Below are positions 53,666-62,834 of a DNA stretch of 64,000 bases, piece after piece. Each line of letters opens with the position of its first letter. The stretch's first letter is position 1. Source of the stretch: Sediminibacterium salmoneum NBRC 103935 (GTDB taxonomy: Bacteria; Bacteroidota; Bacteroidia; Chitinophagales; Chitinophagaceae); the NCBI RefSeq assembly GCF_000511175.1, contig NZ_KI866530.1, forward strand, positions 1,684,498 to 1,748,497, given 5' to 3'. The translations under genes were made by a program, and so were the position numbers. Below the pieces are notes generated by a model. It saw only the letters and a program-made list of their open reading frames with translations. It did not search any database and was not told where the DNA came from.

Positions 53666-56329
53666 GAACAAAAAGTAAGCGCCTGATACAACCAGCAACA
53701 CTGCTCCTATCAAAACAAGCCAGAACCATGGGCCCGATGATGAAGTAAGGGGGGCATCATTCCCCGTTAGTATAAATCCACTCCAGAAATAAGGATGTGC
53801 ATACAATGGATATTGGCTTACAAAATCCTGTTTTGCTTTTGACAATGCCGCTGCCTTATTCAATCCCTTATTTAAATACTGGTAAAACAAAACCATAATT
53901 GCTGCCGTCTCTTTGTCTGGTACCTGCCATAAACTTACCACTGTACTTTTTACTCCTGCATAGGTAAAGGCCCTGGACAAACTCATCAGTCCCTCTCCCT
54001 CTACCAATTTACCCGCACCGGTATTACAAGCACTGAGTACCACCAATTCCAGAGGCATGGCTTTTGTGTAAAGTTCACTTAAATACAGCGGTTGGGCCTG
54101 ATTGAACAAGAGGCAGGATTCATTGAAATTGTTATCGTACAAAACCGCATGCGCAGCACAATGCAGCATACTGGCTTTGTTGGATTGATCGTAAAAATTT
54201 TCTTTGGAAGCAGCATTACCAGTAAAAGAATCTCCTTTGAATATGCCCGCTACCTGCTCTGCTTCTTCTTTGGCAAAGGGAAGCTTTGCTAAAGAAGCAT
54301 TCTTATAAACCGTTTGTGTATAGTCCGGGGCAAAAGCGGCCAGTTTTGCCTTATCAGTAGTGTTTCTGTTTTTTTGATGCAGGTACCACAAGGAAAGAGA
54401 ATAGTTATAAGTAATGGGAAAATGGTTCACCAAAAACTGTTTGGTTGCTGCATTGTACAGACTTTCAAAAGACAAATAGTTTAAAAAATTATCGGGGATA
54501 ATGGTGAGTTGCTGCGGTTGAATTCCTTTTACCAGCTGCTCATACAATGCAGCAGACAAGGGCTTCCAATTGCTATTGGGTTTTTTAATCAATGCATTGT
54601 ATTCATTTACTTTTTCAGCCAGCGCTTTTACGGTACCCAGCTGCTGGATGGCAATATCATCATGGGTAATCAATACACGGAAGGCATAATTGGTAGCCAC
54701 ATAATATTTAAGTATCGCCTGTTGGGGTTGCAGAAGTTGCATGCAGGCGTCTACAGAATAATTGGCCAGCGTAAAATTGGTAAATGCTTTTTGTTTAGTG
54801 GCTATTTCCTTCTCCAGTTTTTGTATGGCTACTACCTGTTCCTGAATTTTTGTTGAATAGTCTACTGTTTTCCCTTTTTCAATTTGTTCCTGCGACCAGA
54901 ATTCTTTTTGTTGTTGTTGCCACTGAAGTTCATGCATCAATTTTGCAATCGGGGTATTTTGTTTTAATAACTGCAATTCAAAAGACTTGGCTAAATGAAA
55001 GGAAGTATTCTTCTCTATTTGCTCAAGAATTCTTTTTTTAGGGAGATAAGCATTGGGATATTTTTCGATTGCAACAAATAAATATCCTTCCACAATTTTT
55101 TTGTGCAGGTTATTCAAGGTACTGTTGTAACTGCCTTTCTTGTAATACTCGCCAAACAATAAGGAAGCGGTTGATACCAGCTTCTCTGCTTTCTCTAAGT
55201 ACAGGGGTTTCTTTTGTTGCCGATAGGCTTCAATAAAGATCAGTGCAGAACTGGCAAAAATATTTACATAGCGACTATTGTTCAGTTGCTTAATCAGTTG
55301 AGGGTTAAAACTCAGTATCTGTTGGTTCGGACCAATATGGGTTTGCAAGAGGGAGAGTATATTCCGCTCCACAATGGCCATTGCGGGTGTATAATCTTGC
55401 AAACTGGCCATATTCATGGCTTTCATGGTTTCTAAACTGAAGCGGCTGATGCTGGTTGGTGGAAATTGAAAACTTTGCAAAGAGGATTCTACATGATACA
55501 GGGCTTTTTTATAGTCGCCCATTTCCCGATACTGATTGGCCAGTTTGGAATGCGACAACATGATATTGAAAGAGTCTTTCAAGGCAGTGGCCGTTTGCAA
55601 GAAAGCATTGCCTGCCTGAATACCTGCGGCATGATCGGTTGAATTGTAATTGTAATAGTCACAGAGGCTGGAATAACAGGCAAGTAAATAAGACCTGTCG
55701 GCCTGTAATTCTTCTGAAGGACTTTGCTTTATTTCCTGTTGGAAGCTTTGAATAATCGCTACGGCTTTTTTAGGATCATCTTCCAGTCCGGCAGCAATCA
55801 CTTCCATTTTTCTAAGTATTCTTCTGGCATAATAATAAGCAGGGGAAGCTTCTTTTCCTTTGAATCGGGCTTTAAAGTAAGTAGCAAATTTTTGATAGGT
55901 TTTCTGCTCACCTTGCTTATCGTCGTATTCTCCGTAATAGTAATGCAGATTATTGTAGGCTGTTAAATAGTCTATTTCCTTGATCTGTGTAAAATGACTC
56001 TCCATTATTTCAATGGCTTTCTCTACATAGTCTATTTCTTCTTTCTGATTTCCCAAACTGGAATGACTAAAAGACAATTCCAGATACACCAATGACTTGA
56101 GTGCAATGTCTTTTTTTAATTCTGCTACATGGTTCTTGAGCAGGTCCTGATACAATTCTATGGATGCCACATATTTTCCTTCCTTGGAAAATTGCAAAGC
56201 TTTGTCCATTTTTTGCTGAGCAGTCTGGGCATTGCCCTGCACTTGCTGGGGATAGGCTTTCGGTACTTGTGCAAATGCCGCTGCAGAAAAAACAAAACAT
56301 ACAATTGCAATAGCCAACATCCTCCGCAT
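53648..56329 (-). CDS. CHAT-domain protease with TPR repeats, membrane anchored
   Basis: 893 residues from the ATG at 56329, which begins the signal peptide (RRMLAIAIVCFVFSAAAFAQ); a longer upstream frame is rejected. About 550 residues of TPR-like helices follow, then a CHAT caspase-like domain. The probable catalytic His lies in SMLHCAAHAVLYD and the Cys in LVVLSACNTGAGKLVEGEG. A final transmembrane segment (WFWLVLIGAVLLVVSGAYFLF) with a basic tail anchors it. The predicted location is periplasmic or outer facing. CHAT proteases often act on or with neighbouring proteins; the substrate is unknown. Confidence 0.88.
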   Translation of the reverse strand: MRRMLAIAIVCFVFSAAAFAQVPKAYPQQVQGNAQTAQQKMDKALQFSKEGKYVASIELYQDLLKNHVAELKKDIALKSLVYLELSFSHSSLGNQKEEIDYVEKAIEIMESHFTQIKEIDYLTAYNNLHYYYGEYDDKQGEQKTYQKFATYFKARFKGKEASPAYYYARRILRKMEVIAAGLEDDPKKAVAIIQSFQQEIKQSPSEELQADRSYLLACYSSLCDYYNYNSTDHAAGIQAGNAFLQTATALKDSFNIMLSHSKLANQYREMGDYKKALYHVESSLQSFQFPPTSISRFSLETMKAMNMASLQDYTPAMAIVERNILSLLQTHIGPNQQILSFNPQLIKQLNNSRYVNIFASSALIFIEAYRQQKKPLYLEKAEKLVSTASLLFGEYYKKGSYNSTLNNLHKKIVEGYLFVAIEKYPNAYLPKKRILEQIEKNTSFHLAKSFELQLLKQNTPIAKLMHELQWQQQQKEFWSQEQIEKGKTVDYSTKIQEQVVAIQKLEKEIATKQKAFTNFTLANYSVDACMQLLQPQQAILKYYVATNYAFRVLITHDDIAIQQLGTVKALAEKVNEYNALIKKPNSNWKPLSAALYEQLVKGIQPQQLTIIPDNFLNYLSFESLYNAATKQFLVNHFPITYNYSLSLWYLHQKNRNTTDKAKLAAFAPDYTQTVYKNASLAKLPFAKEEAEQVAGIFKGDSFTGNAASKENFYDQSNKASMLHCAAHAVLYDNNFNESCLLFNQAQPLYLSELYTKAMPLELVVLSACNTGAGKLVEGEGLMSLSRAFTYAGVKSTVVSLWQVPDKETAAIMVLFYQYLNKGLNKAAALSKAKQDFVSQYPLYAHPYFWSGFILTGNDAPLTSSSGPWFWLVLIGAVLLVVSGAYFLFLRKKA

Positions 56330-56360
56330 TTGATTCAATTTGATTACGCACAAATTAATC

Positions 56361-56394
56361 AAAAAAAAGGGAAGCAAGTGTTATCCTGCTTCCC
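56361..56394 (-). terminator. Terminator after the GH127 remnant
   Basis: On the minus strand, GGGAAGCA and TGCTTCCC arms (56394-56369) enclose a 10-nt loop and are followed by eight T residues. It lies between the GH127 remnant stop and the CHAT start. Confidence 0.85.
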
Positions 56395-56414
56395 GTCCAA
56401 AAAACCCCCGTATG

Positions 56415-56886
56415 CTAATTGAACTGTACGTCTAAATAAACTGAATGTCTACCGTATGAATCGTAAAACGGTTTAAAAACCACATCCCCAATATTGAATT
56501 GCAATTGCTTTGGATCGCCACTGATTGATTTGCCAATATCATTTGCATCGAAACTGATTTTTCTCCACTCTTTTCTGGCTTCGGTTTCCTGAGCCGCCAA
56601 TAAAATGGGGCCGTAAAATAAACTGGCAATATTCTGCTGATCCATCACCGGATCTAAGTGAAACTGAAACGGCATTTTCACTTCTACTACATCGCCCGAT
56701 TTCCAAACCCTGTTGATTTGTACATAGGATCCAGGCACTGCTTTTACATTGGCTGGTTTCCCGTTCACTTTTACAGTATATCCTTTGGTGGCCCATCCGG
56801 GACGCTACTGTAAATTCCGTCCCTATATCTCTAAATGGCTTGCGCACAGCTTCAAAATCGTATATCCCGTTAAAAACAGATAACAA
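56415..56886 (-). pseudogene. GH127 (DUF1680) glycosidase C-terminal remnant
   Basis: The minus strand reads RPGWATKGYTVKVNGKP, then a VPGSYVQINRVWKSGDVVEV segment and LFYGPILLAAQE, the C-terminal beta-sandwich of beta-L-arabinofuranosidase-type GH127 enzymes. Just upstream the frame is interrupted by a stop. The preceding part (IYDFEAVRKPFRDIGTEFTVA) continues in another frame, so there is a frameshift near 56800. Only about 150 of the usual 600 or more residues remain. The catalytic barrel is gone, cut by the start of the kdp regulator gene. Confidence 0.72.
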
Positions 56887-56894
56887 TATATTTG
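56887..56894 (+). promoter_or_regulatory. -7 promoter box of the kdp response regulator
   Basis: TATATTTG, an exact TAnnTTTG box, ends four bases before the GTG start at 56899. Transcription would start at about the start codon. Confidence 0.5.
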
Positions 56895-56898
56895 TAGT

Positions 56899-58233
56899 GT
56901 GAATACCATTTTGATAATTGACGATGAGGAAAAACTTCGTTCCTTACTTTCCAGAATTATTTCATTGGAAGGATTTGACGTTTTAGAAGCAGGCACAGCC
57001 AAACTGGCTTTGAAAAAACTCGAAACGCTTTCTGTGGATGTTGTGCTTTGTGACGTAAAATTACCAGACACCAATGGTGTAGAACTGCTAGGGCAAATCA
57101 AAGAAAAATACCCTTTTATTGAAGTTATTTTGTTAACTGCCTATGGCAATATCCCGGATGGGGTTCAGGCTATGAAAAAAGGGGCATTTGATTATATAAC
57201 CAAAGCAGACGATAACGATAAAATCATTCCCCTCCTATATAAAGCATTAGAAAAAGTTGCTCTATCAAAACGATTGTTTCAACTTGAAAAAAGATTAGAA
57301 AACAAATATTCCTTTGCCAGCATTTTGGGTAAATCAGCTTCTATTCAGGAAGCCATCCGCGCAGCAGAAAGAGTATCAGTAACAGATGCTACTGTTTTAT
57401 TGCATGGAGAAACAGGTACAGGCAAAGAAGTTTTTGCACAAGCTATTCACCACAATAGTGGTAGAAGTAAAAAAACATTCATTGCCATTAACTGTGCGGC
57501 TTTCAGTAAAGAATTACTAGAAAACGAATTATTTGGTCATAAGGCCGGAGCTTTTACCGGGGCAATAAAAGACAGCAAAGGTATTTTCGAAGAAGCCAAC
57601 GGAGGAACGGTCTTTCTGGATGAAATTGGAGAAATGCCGATTGATCTTCAGGCTAAATTGCTTCGTGTATTAGAAAGTGGTCAATTTTTAAAAGTAGGAG
57701 ACAGTAAACCAACCACAGTGAATCTAAGAATCATCGCTGCAACCAATCGGAATCTTCAACTGGAAATACAGCAAGGCCATTTTAGAGAAGATTTGTATTA
57801 TAGGATTTCTGTTTTTCAAATTCATTTACCTCCATTAAGAGAGAGAACTCAGGACATCAATGAACTTGCACAATTCTTTTGTTTGCATTTTGCAGAAAAG
57901 CTGAATAAAAAACAAGTTCAATTGTCACCCGAGTATTTGAAAGCCCTTAAAGCGCATCCGTGGAAAGGCAATATCAGAGAATTGAAAAACGTAATTGAAA
58001 GAAGCCTAATTATTTCCGATGGAAATCTTCTTTTGCCAGTTACACTGCCTTCCGACTTTCAAATGGAAGGATTTGCTGATGAGAATGACACCTTAGAATT
58101 GGCCGCAATGGAAAAGAAGCATATTCAGAAAGTACTAAAATATACCAATGGCAATAAAACAGAATCTGCCAAATTGCTGAATATTGCCCTTACTACCTTA
58201 TACCGGAAAATAGATGAGTATAAGCTACACTAG
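56899..58233 (+). CDS. NtrC-type sigma-54-dependent response regulator
   Basis: 444 residues, GTG start. A receiver domain (IDDEEKLRSLL acidic pocket, phospho-Asp in VVLCDVKLPD at about residue 53) is followed by a sigma-54 AAA+ domain (GETGTGKE Walker A, GHKAGAFTGAIKD loop, GGTVFLDEIGE Walker B). A Fis-type helix-turn-helix closes the protein (NKTESAKLLNIALTTLYRKIDEY). The GAFTGA loop is intact, so it should activate sigma-54 promoters. It sits directly upstream of the kdp operon and faces a candidate sigma-54 promoter. It probably replaces KdpE as partner of the KdpD kinase that begins at the window's end. Confidence 0.9.
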   Translation: MNTILIIDDEEKLRSLLSRIISLEGFDVLEAGTAKLALKKLETLSVDVVLCDVKLPDTNGVELLGQIKEKYPFIEVILLTAYGNIPDGVQAMKKGAFDYITKADDNDKIIPLLYKALEKVALSKRLFQLEKRLENKYSFASILGKSASIQEAIRAAERVSVTDATVLLHGETGTGKEVFAQAIHHNSGRSKKTFIAINCAAFSKELLENELFGHKAGAFTGAIKDSKGIFEEANGGTVFLDEIGEMPIDLQAKLLRVLESGQFLKVGDSKPTTVNLRIIAATNRNLQLEIQQGHFREDLYYRISVFQIHLPPLRERTQDINELAQFFCLHFAEKLNKKQVQLSPEYLKALKAHPWKGNIRELKNVIERSLIISDGNLLLPVTLPSDFQMEGFADENDTLELAAMEKKHIQKVLKYTNGNKTESAKLLNIALTTLYRKIDEYKLH

Positions 58234-58263
58234 TAAACTAACCCTATCGAAACGATAATCTAG

Positions 58264-58291
58264 ACCCTTTCAAAATGAAAGGGTTTTTTTT
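58264..58291 (+). terminator. Terminator between the regulator and kdpF
   Basis: ACCCTTTCA-AAA-TGAAAGGGT (58264-58284) followed by a run of T residues to 58291. It separates regulator transcription from the kdp operon. Confidence 0.9.
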
Positions 58292-58357
58292 ATCCCAAAA
58301 CAGCGTGCCATAGCGCAAACCCTTTCCCTTATTGAATCTCACCTGTTTTTGAGGAAC

Positions 58358-58373
58358 AGGCACGAGCATTGTC
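58358..58373 (+). promoter_or_regulatory. Candidate sigma-54 promoter of kdpFABC
   Basis: AGGCACG-AGCA-TTGTC fits the -24/-12 sigma-54 pattern (TGGCACGnnnnTTGCW), with GG at 58359-58360 and the -12 dinucleotide at 58371-58372 (GT instead of GC). The spacing is exact. It lies 32 bp upstream of kdpF. Confidence 0.6.
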
Positions 58374-58404
58374 TATTGTTTGGCAACACTAAAAATAGAA
58401 AGCT

Positions 58405-58482
58405 ATGCTTGTATTATTTATTATTTCCATTTTGGTATTCTGCTATATGTGCTATGTACTGGTTAAACCTGAAAAATTTTAA
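58405..58482 (+). CDS. kdpF: KdpF small membrane subunit
   Basis: A 25-residue single-pass peptide (MLVLFIISILVFCYMCYVLVKPEKF) with the KdpF layout: one hydrophobic helix followed by KPEKF. KdpF stabilises the KdpABC potassium pump. It ends nine bases before kdpA. Too short for most gene callers; position and sequence make it convincing. Confidence 0.88.
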   Translation: MLVLFIISILVFCYMCYVLVKPEKF

Positions 58483-58491
58483 ATCTATCCT

Positions 58492-60192
58492 ATGTATTCA
58501 GAAATGATTGGTATTGTCTTTATGTTTACTATTAGCTTGTTGTTGGCCATTCCTTTAGGCAAATACATGGCAAAAGTTTATGGCGGACAACCTACGCGAC
58601 TTAACAGGGTTTTTAATCCCCTGGAAAAATGGCTCTTCGGCATCAGCAACATTAATCCCAACACAGAAATGAATTGGAAACAACATATGTTGGCCATGAT
58701 GATTATTAATGGGGTTTGGATTGTATTAGGCATGCTGATATTAATGAACCAAAGTTGGTTACCCCTGAATCCGGATAAGAATCCGGACATGAGTGCCCAT
58801 CTTGCTTTTAATACCACTATATCTTTTGTAGTGAATTGTAATCTTCAACACTATTCAGGAGAAACGGGCGTTAGTTATCTAAGTCAATTGTTCTTACAGT
58901 TCTTACAATTTGTTAGTGCAGCAACTGGTATGGCTGCAGCTGTAGTATTGTTCAAAGCGCTCAAAGACAGGGCTACTCATCAACTGGGTAATTTTTATGT
59001 CTATTTTGTAAAATCAATTACAAGAATATTACTTCCTATTTCCGTTGTAATTGCCATACTTTTTCTTTTTGATGGAATGCCGATGGGCTTAGAAGGGAAA
59101 GAGCAAATGGTAAACCTGCAAGGAGACACTATTCAAGTATCCAGAGGGCCGGTTGCATCTTTTATCCCAATTAAACACCTGGGAACCAATGGGGGCGGTT
59201 ATTTTGGCTCTAACAGTGCCCATCCCTTAGAAAACCCCTCCTATTTCTCGAATATGGTAGCAATGATAGCGCAATTGTTAATTCCATTCTCTATGATTTT
59301 TGCCTTTGGCTATTTTATCAATAGAAGAAAAATGAGCTGGATGATTTTTGGAGTGATGACAGTGGGCTTTCTTCTGCTGGCCATCCCCAACATTGTTCAG
59401 GAAGTCAATGGCAATCCTGCCATAGCTAAAATGGGTATTCAGCAGAAATTAGGCGCCATGGAAGGCAAAGAAATGAGAATTGGTGCAGCAGCATCTGGAT
59501 TCTGGAGCATTGTTACCACCGTCATTTCTACAGGATCTGTTAATGCCATGCACGACAGTACCATGCCCATGAGTGGCATGAATGAAATGCTTGCCATGAT
59601 GGTTAATAGTTTTTATGGAGGTTGTGGGGTAGGCCTGCTGAACTTTTTCATCTTCATCATTCTCGCTGTTTTTATAAGTGGATTAATGGTTGGAAGAACC
59701 CCTGAATTTCTTGGAAAAAAGATTGAAGCGAATGAAATAAAAATTGCAATGTTAATTGCTTTGCTTCATCCCTTCTTAATATTAGTAGGAACAGCATTGT
59801 CGAGCTATCTATACGTAAATAATCCCGAAGCCTATGCTAGCTGGTTAAACAACCCTGGATTCCATGGTTTCAGTGAAATGTTGTATGAGTATACTTCTTC
59901 CGCTGCCAATAACGGAAGTGGATTTGAAGGTCTTGGCGACAATACACTTTGGTGGAATATTAGTACGGGAATAGTTCTAATTCTAGGTCGTTTCCTACCC
60001 ATTATTGGACCAATAGCTATTGCAGGTATGCTGGCAGCAAAAAAACAAATTCCAGAAAGTGCAGGAACCCTAAAAACAGACACTTCCACTTTTGGCATTA
60101 TGATTTTTGCTGTGATCTTGATAGTTACTGCTCTTTCCTTTTTCCCTTCATTGGCACTCGGTCCGATTGCTGAATATTTTACGCTCTATTAA
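58492..60192 (+). CDS. kdpA: Potassium-transporting ATPase subunit A
   Basis: 566 residues with about 10 to 12 membrane segments. KdpA forms the potassium channel of the Kdp pump. Selectivity-filter type segments are visible: [36 protein letters not shown], and the late [13 protein letters not shown] and [15 protein letters not shown]-terminal [20 protein letters not shown] is typical. Length normal. Start at 58492 follows kdpF closely. Confidence 0.97.
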   Translation: MYSEMIGIVFMFTISLLLAIPLGKYMAKVYGGQPTRLNRVFNPLEKWLFGISNINPNTEMNWKQHMLAMMIINGVWIVLGMLILMNQSWLPLNPDKNPDMSAHLAFNTTISFVVNCNLQHYSGETGVSYLSQLFLQFLQFVSAATGMAAAVVLFKALKDRATHQLGNFYVYFVKSITRILLPISVVIAILFLFDGMPMGLEGKEQMVNLQGDTIQVSRGPVASFIPIKHLGTNGGGYFGSNSAHPLENPSYFSNMVAMIAQLLIPFSMIFAFGYFINRRKMSWMIFGVMTVGFLLLAIPNIVQEVNGNPAIAKMGIQQKLGAMEGKEMRIGAAASGFWSIVTTVISTGSVNAMHDSTMPMSGMNEMLAMMVNSFYGGCGVGLLNFFIFIILAVFISGLMVGRTPEFLGKKIEANEIKIAMLIALLHPFLILVGTALSSYLYVNNPEAYASWLNNPGFHGFSEMLYEYTSSAANNGSGFEGLGDNTLWWNISTGIVLILGRFLPIIGPIAIAGMLAAKKQIPESAGTLKTDTSTFGIMIFAVILIVTALSFFPSLALGPIAEYFTLY

Positions 60193-60202
60193 TTCCATCC
60201 CC

Positions 60203-62248
60203 ATGAAACAAAATCAATCAAATCGTTTATTTAGTAAAGACCTTGTTGTAGAGGCCCTAAAAGCATCTTTTGTAAAATTGCATCCTGCTAACATGTTCCG
60301 CAACCCTGTAATGTTTATGGTATGGTTAGGCACCATTATCATGGGAGGAGTTTGTATTTGGATTGTTATGGGCGAGCAAAGCCAGGGAAGTCTTGTATAC
60401 AATCTGGTCATTACGGTGCTTTTATTTTTTACCCTATTATTTGCCAATTTTGCAGAAGCCATTGCAGAAGCAAGAGGTAAAGCGCAAGCCAATAGCCTGC
60501 GTAAAACCAGAGAAGAAACCCCAGCCAAAATGTTACAACCTGTTGGCGAAATGATAGTGGGCGAAATAAAAATCATCCCTTCTTCTCAATTAGAAAAAGG
60601 CAATTATTTTGTTTGCGAAGCAGGCGATATTATTCCTTCGGATGGTGAAATTATTGAAGGTCTAGCTACCATTGATGAAAGTGCCATAACCGGAGAAAGT
60701 GCCCCTGTAATTAGAGAAGCAGGGGGCGATAAAAGCAGTGTAACAGGGGGTACTAAGGTTTTGAGCGATAGAATTGTCGTATGTGTTACCACAGAACAAG
60801 GTGAAAGTTTTCTGGATAAAATGATTGCGTTAGTAGAAGGTGCTTCCAGACAAAAAACACCTAATGAAATTGCATTGACCATTTTACTTGCAGGTTTTAC
60901 TTTGGTTTTTATTTTGGTAACGGTTACATTAAAACCTTTTGCTGACTTTGCGCAAGCACCCATAACCATTGCTGCATTTATTTCTTTGTTTGTTTGCCTG
61001 ATACCTACTACCATCGGAGGGTTGCTTTCTGCTATTGGTATTGCAGGCATGGACAGGGCTTTGCGAGCCAACGTAATTACCAAAAGTGGAAAGGCAGTTG
61101 AAACAGCTGGAGATATTGATGTATTGCTACTAGACAAAACTGGAACTATTACGATTGGCAATAGAAAAGCAACTCATTTTTATCCTGCGGAAGGTATTTC
61201 GCCTGATTGTTTCATTAAATCCGTATTGTTAAGCTCTTTGGCAGATGAAACTCCGGAAGGAAAATCAATCATTGAATTGGTGGGCGTAAACGCTGCAGAT
61301 TACGAAATAAAGAATGCAAGATTCATCAAATTTACTGCTGAATCCAGAAGCTCTGGTATTGATATAGGAGAAGACACGCGCATTAGAAAAGGAGCTGCTG
61401 ATGCTATTCGAAATCTTTGTGAAAAGAAAGGGAATCCTTTTCCTGAGGCCATTGACCAAAGAGTCAAACAAATTTCTGCCAATGGCGGAACTCCGTTGGT
61501 TGTATCTGAGAATGAACAGGTGATGGGGGTGATTGAATTACAGGATATCATTAAACCCGGTATTCAGGAACGTTTTGAACGCTTGCGTAAAATGGGGATT
61601 AAAACCGTTATGGTTACAGGAGACAATCCACTTACGGCGCAATATATTGCCCAGAAAGCTGGTGTTGATGACTTTATTGCAGAAGCCAAACCAGAAGACA
61701 AAATGCATTATATCCGCAAAGTACAAGCAGAAGGCAGACTGGTGGCTATGATGGGCGATGGAACCAATGATGCACCCGCATTGGCACAGGCAGATGTTGG
61801 GGTTGCCATGAATAGTGGAACGCAGGCAGCTAAAGAAGCAGGAAACATGGTAGATTTAGACAACGACCCTACTAAATTGATTGAAATTGTAGAAATTGGC
61901 AAACAATTGCTCATGACCCGGGGCACCCTTACTACATTCAGCATTGCCAATGATGTGGCAAAATATTTTGCTATTGTACCTGCTTTGTTTGTTAGCGCAA
62001 TTCCAGCTTTACAAGGATTAAACATAATGCGATTAACAAGTCCAGAAACCGCCATTCTCTCTGCGGTGATTTTCAATGCTTTTATCATTCCTTTGTTAAT
62101 TCCATTGGCTTTAAAAGGTGTGGCTTATAAACCTATTGGGGCAAGCGCCTTGTTGAGAAGGAATCTTATTATTTATGGTTTAGGTGGCATTATTGTTCCA
62201 TTTATAGGTATCAAACTGATTGACATGGCAGTAACCATATTTTATTAA
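60203..62248 (+). CDS. kdpB: Potassium-transporting P-type ATPase subunit B
   Basis: 681 residues. The P-type ATPase signature DKTGTIT is present with phospho-Asp at about 311. [14 protein letters not shown] is the actuator TGES motif and [18 protein letters not shown] is the hinge. KdpB hydrolyses ATP to drive potassium through KdpA. The ATG at 60203 is chosen; an upstream in-frame start overlaps kdpA and has no family similarity. It is 10 bp after kdpA. Confidence 0.97.
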   Translation: MKQNQSNRLFSKDLVVEALKASFVKLHPANMFRNPVMFMVWLGTIIMGGVCIWIVMGEQSQGSLVYNLVITVLLFFTLLFANFAEAIAEARGKAQANSLRKTREETPAKMLQPVGEMIVGEIKIIPSSQLEKGNYFVCEAGDIIPSDGEIIEGLATIDESAITGESAPVIREAGGDKSSVTGGTKVLSDRIVVCVTTEQGESFLDKMIALVEGASRQKTPNEIALTILLAGFTLVFILVTVTLKPFADFAQAPITIAAFISLFVCLIPTTIGGLLSAIGIAGMDRALRANVITKSGKAVETAGDIDVLLLDKTGTITIGNRKATHFYPAEGISPDCFIKSVLLSSLADETPEGKSIIELVGVNAADYEIKNARFIKFTAESRSSGIDIGEDTRIRKGAADAIRNLCEKKGNPFPEAIDQRVKQISANGGTPLVVSENEQVMGVIELQDIIKPGIQERFERLRKMGIKTVMVTGDNPLTAQYIAQKAGVDDFIAEAKPEDKMHYIRKVQAEGRLVAMMGDGTNDAPALAQADVGVAMNSGTQAAKEAGNMVDLDNDPTKLIEIVEIGKQLLMTRGTLTTFSIANDVAKYFAIVPALFVSAIPALQGLNIMRLTSPETAILSAVIFNAFIIPLLIPLALKGVAYKPIGASALLRRNLIIYGLGGIIVPFIGIKLIDMAVTIFY

Positions 62249-62277
62249 TAACTCTGTAAAGAGCTCAAATTCATCAA

Positions 62278-62829
62278 ATGAAAACACATGTATTTTCTGC
62301 AATAAAATTAACCCTTGTAATGCTGATTCTTTTGTCTGGTATTTATCCGCTTCTTATTTGGGGAGCTGCCCACCTAACACCCGATAAAGGACAAGGAAAA
62401 CGAATCATTGCCAATGGGCAATCTTACTACAAGAATATCGGCCAGACATTTACACAAGGCCAATATTTCTATAGTCGTCCTTCGGCCGTGAGCTATAATG
62501 CAGCTGGATCTGGCGGCAGCAATAAGGGACCTGCTAATCCTGATTATTTAGCTACAGTTCAAGCACGTATCGACAGTTTTATGGTACACAATCCGGGTAT
62601 TCATAAAAAAGACATCCCAGCTGAGCTGGTAACAGCTAGTGGCAGCGGTTTAGATCCCCATATTTCTGTTGAAGCAGCAACCATACAAGTTAAACGGATT
62701 TCCCAAATTAGAAATATTCCGGAAGCCAACTTGAACGAATTAATACGTAAACATACAGAACAACCCATGTTCGGCCCGTCAGTCATTAATGTATTGGCCT
62801 TAAATATTTCGTTGGATCAATTAAAATAA
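62278..62829 (+). CDS. kdpC: Potassium-transporting ATPase subunit C
   Basis: 183 residues. KdpC has one N-terminal transmembrane helix (AIKLTLVMLILLSGIYPLLIWGA) and a periplasmic domain with family motifs FYSRPSAVSYNAAGSGGSN and SGSGLDPHIS, and ends in VLALNISLDQL. It stabilises ATP binding in the KdpFABC complex. Normal length; 29 bp after kdpB. Confidence 0.96.
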   Translation: MKTHVFSAIKLTLVMLILLSGIYPLLIWGAAHLTPDKGQGKRIIANGQSYYKNIGQTFTQGQYFYSRPSAVSYNAAGSGGSNKGPANPDYLATVQARIDSFMVHNPGIHKKDIPAELVTASGSGLDPHISVEAATIQVKRISQIRNIPEANLNELIRKHTEQPMFGPSVINVLALNISLDQLK

Positions 62830-62834
62830 TAAAA

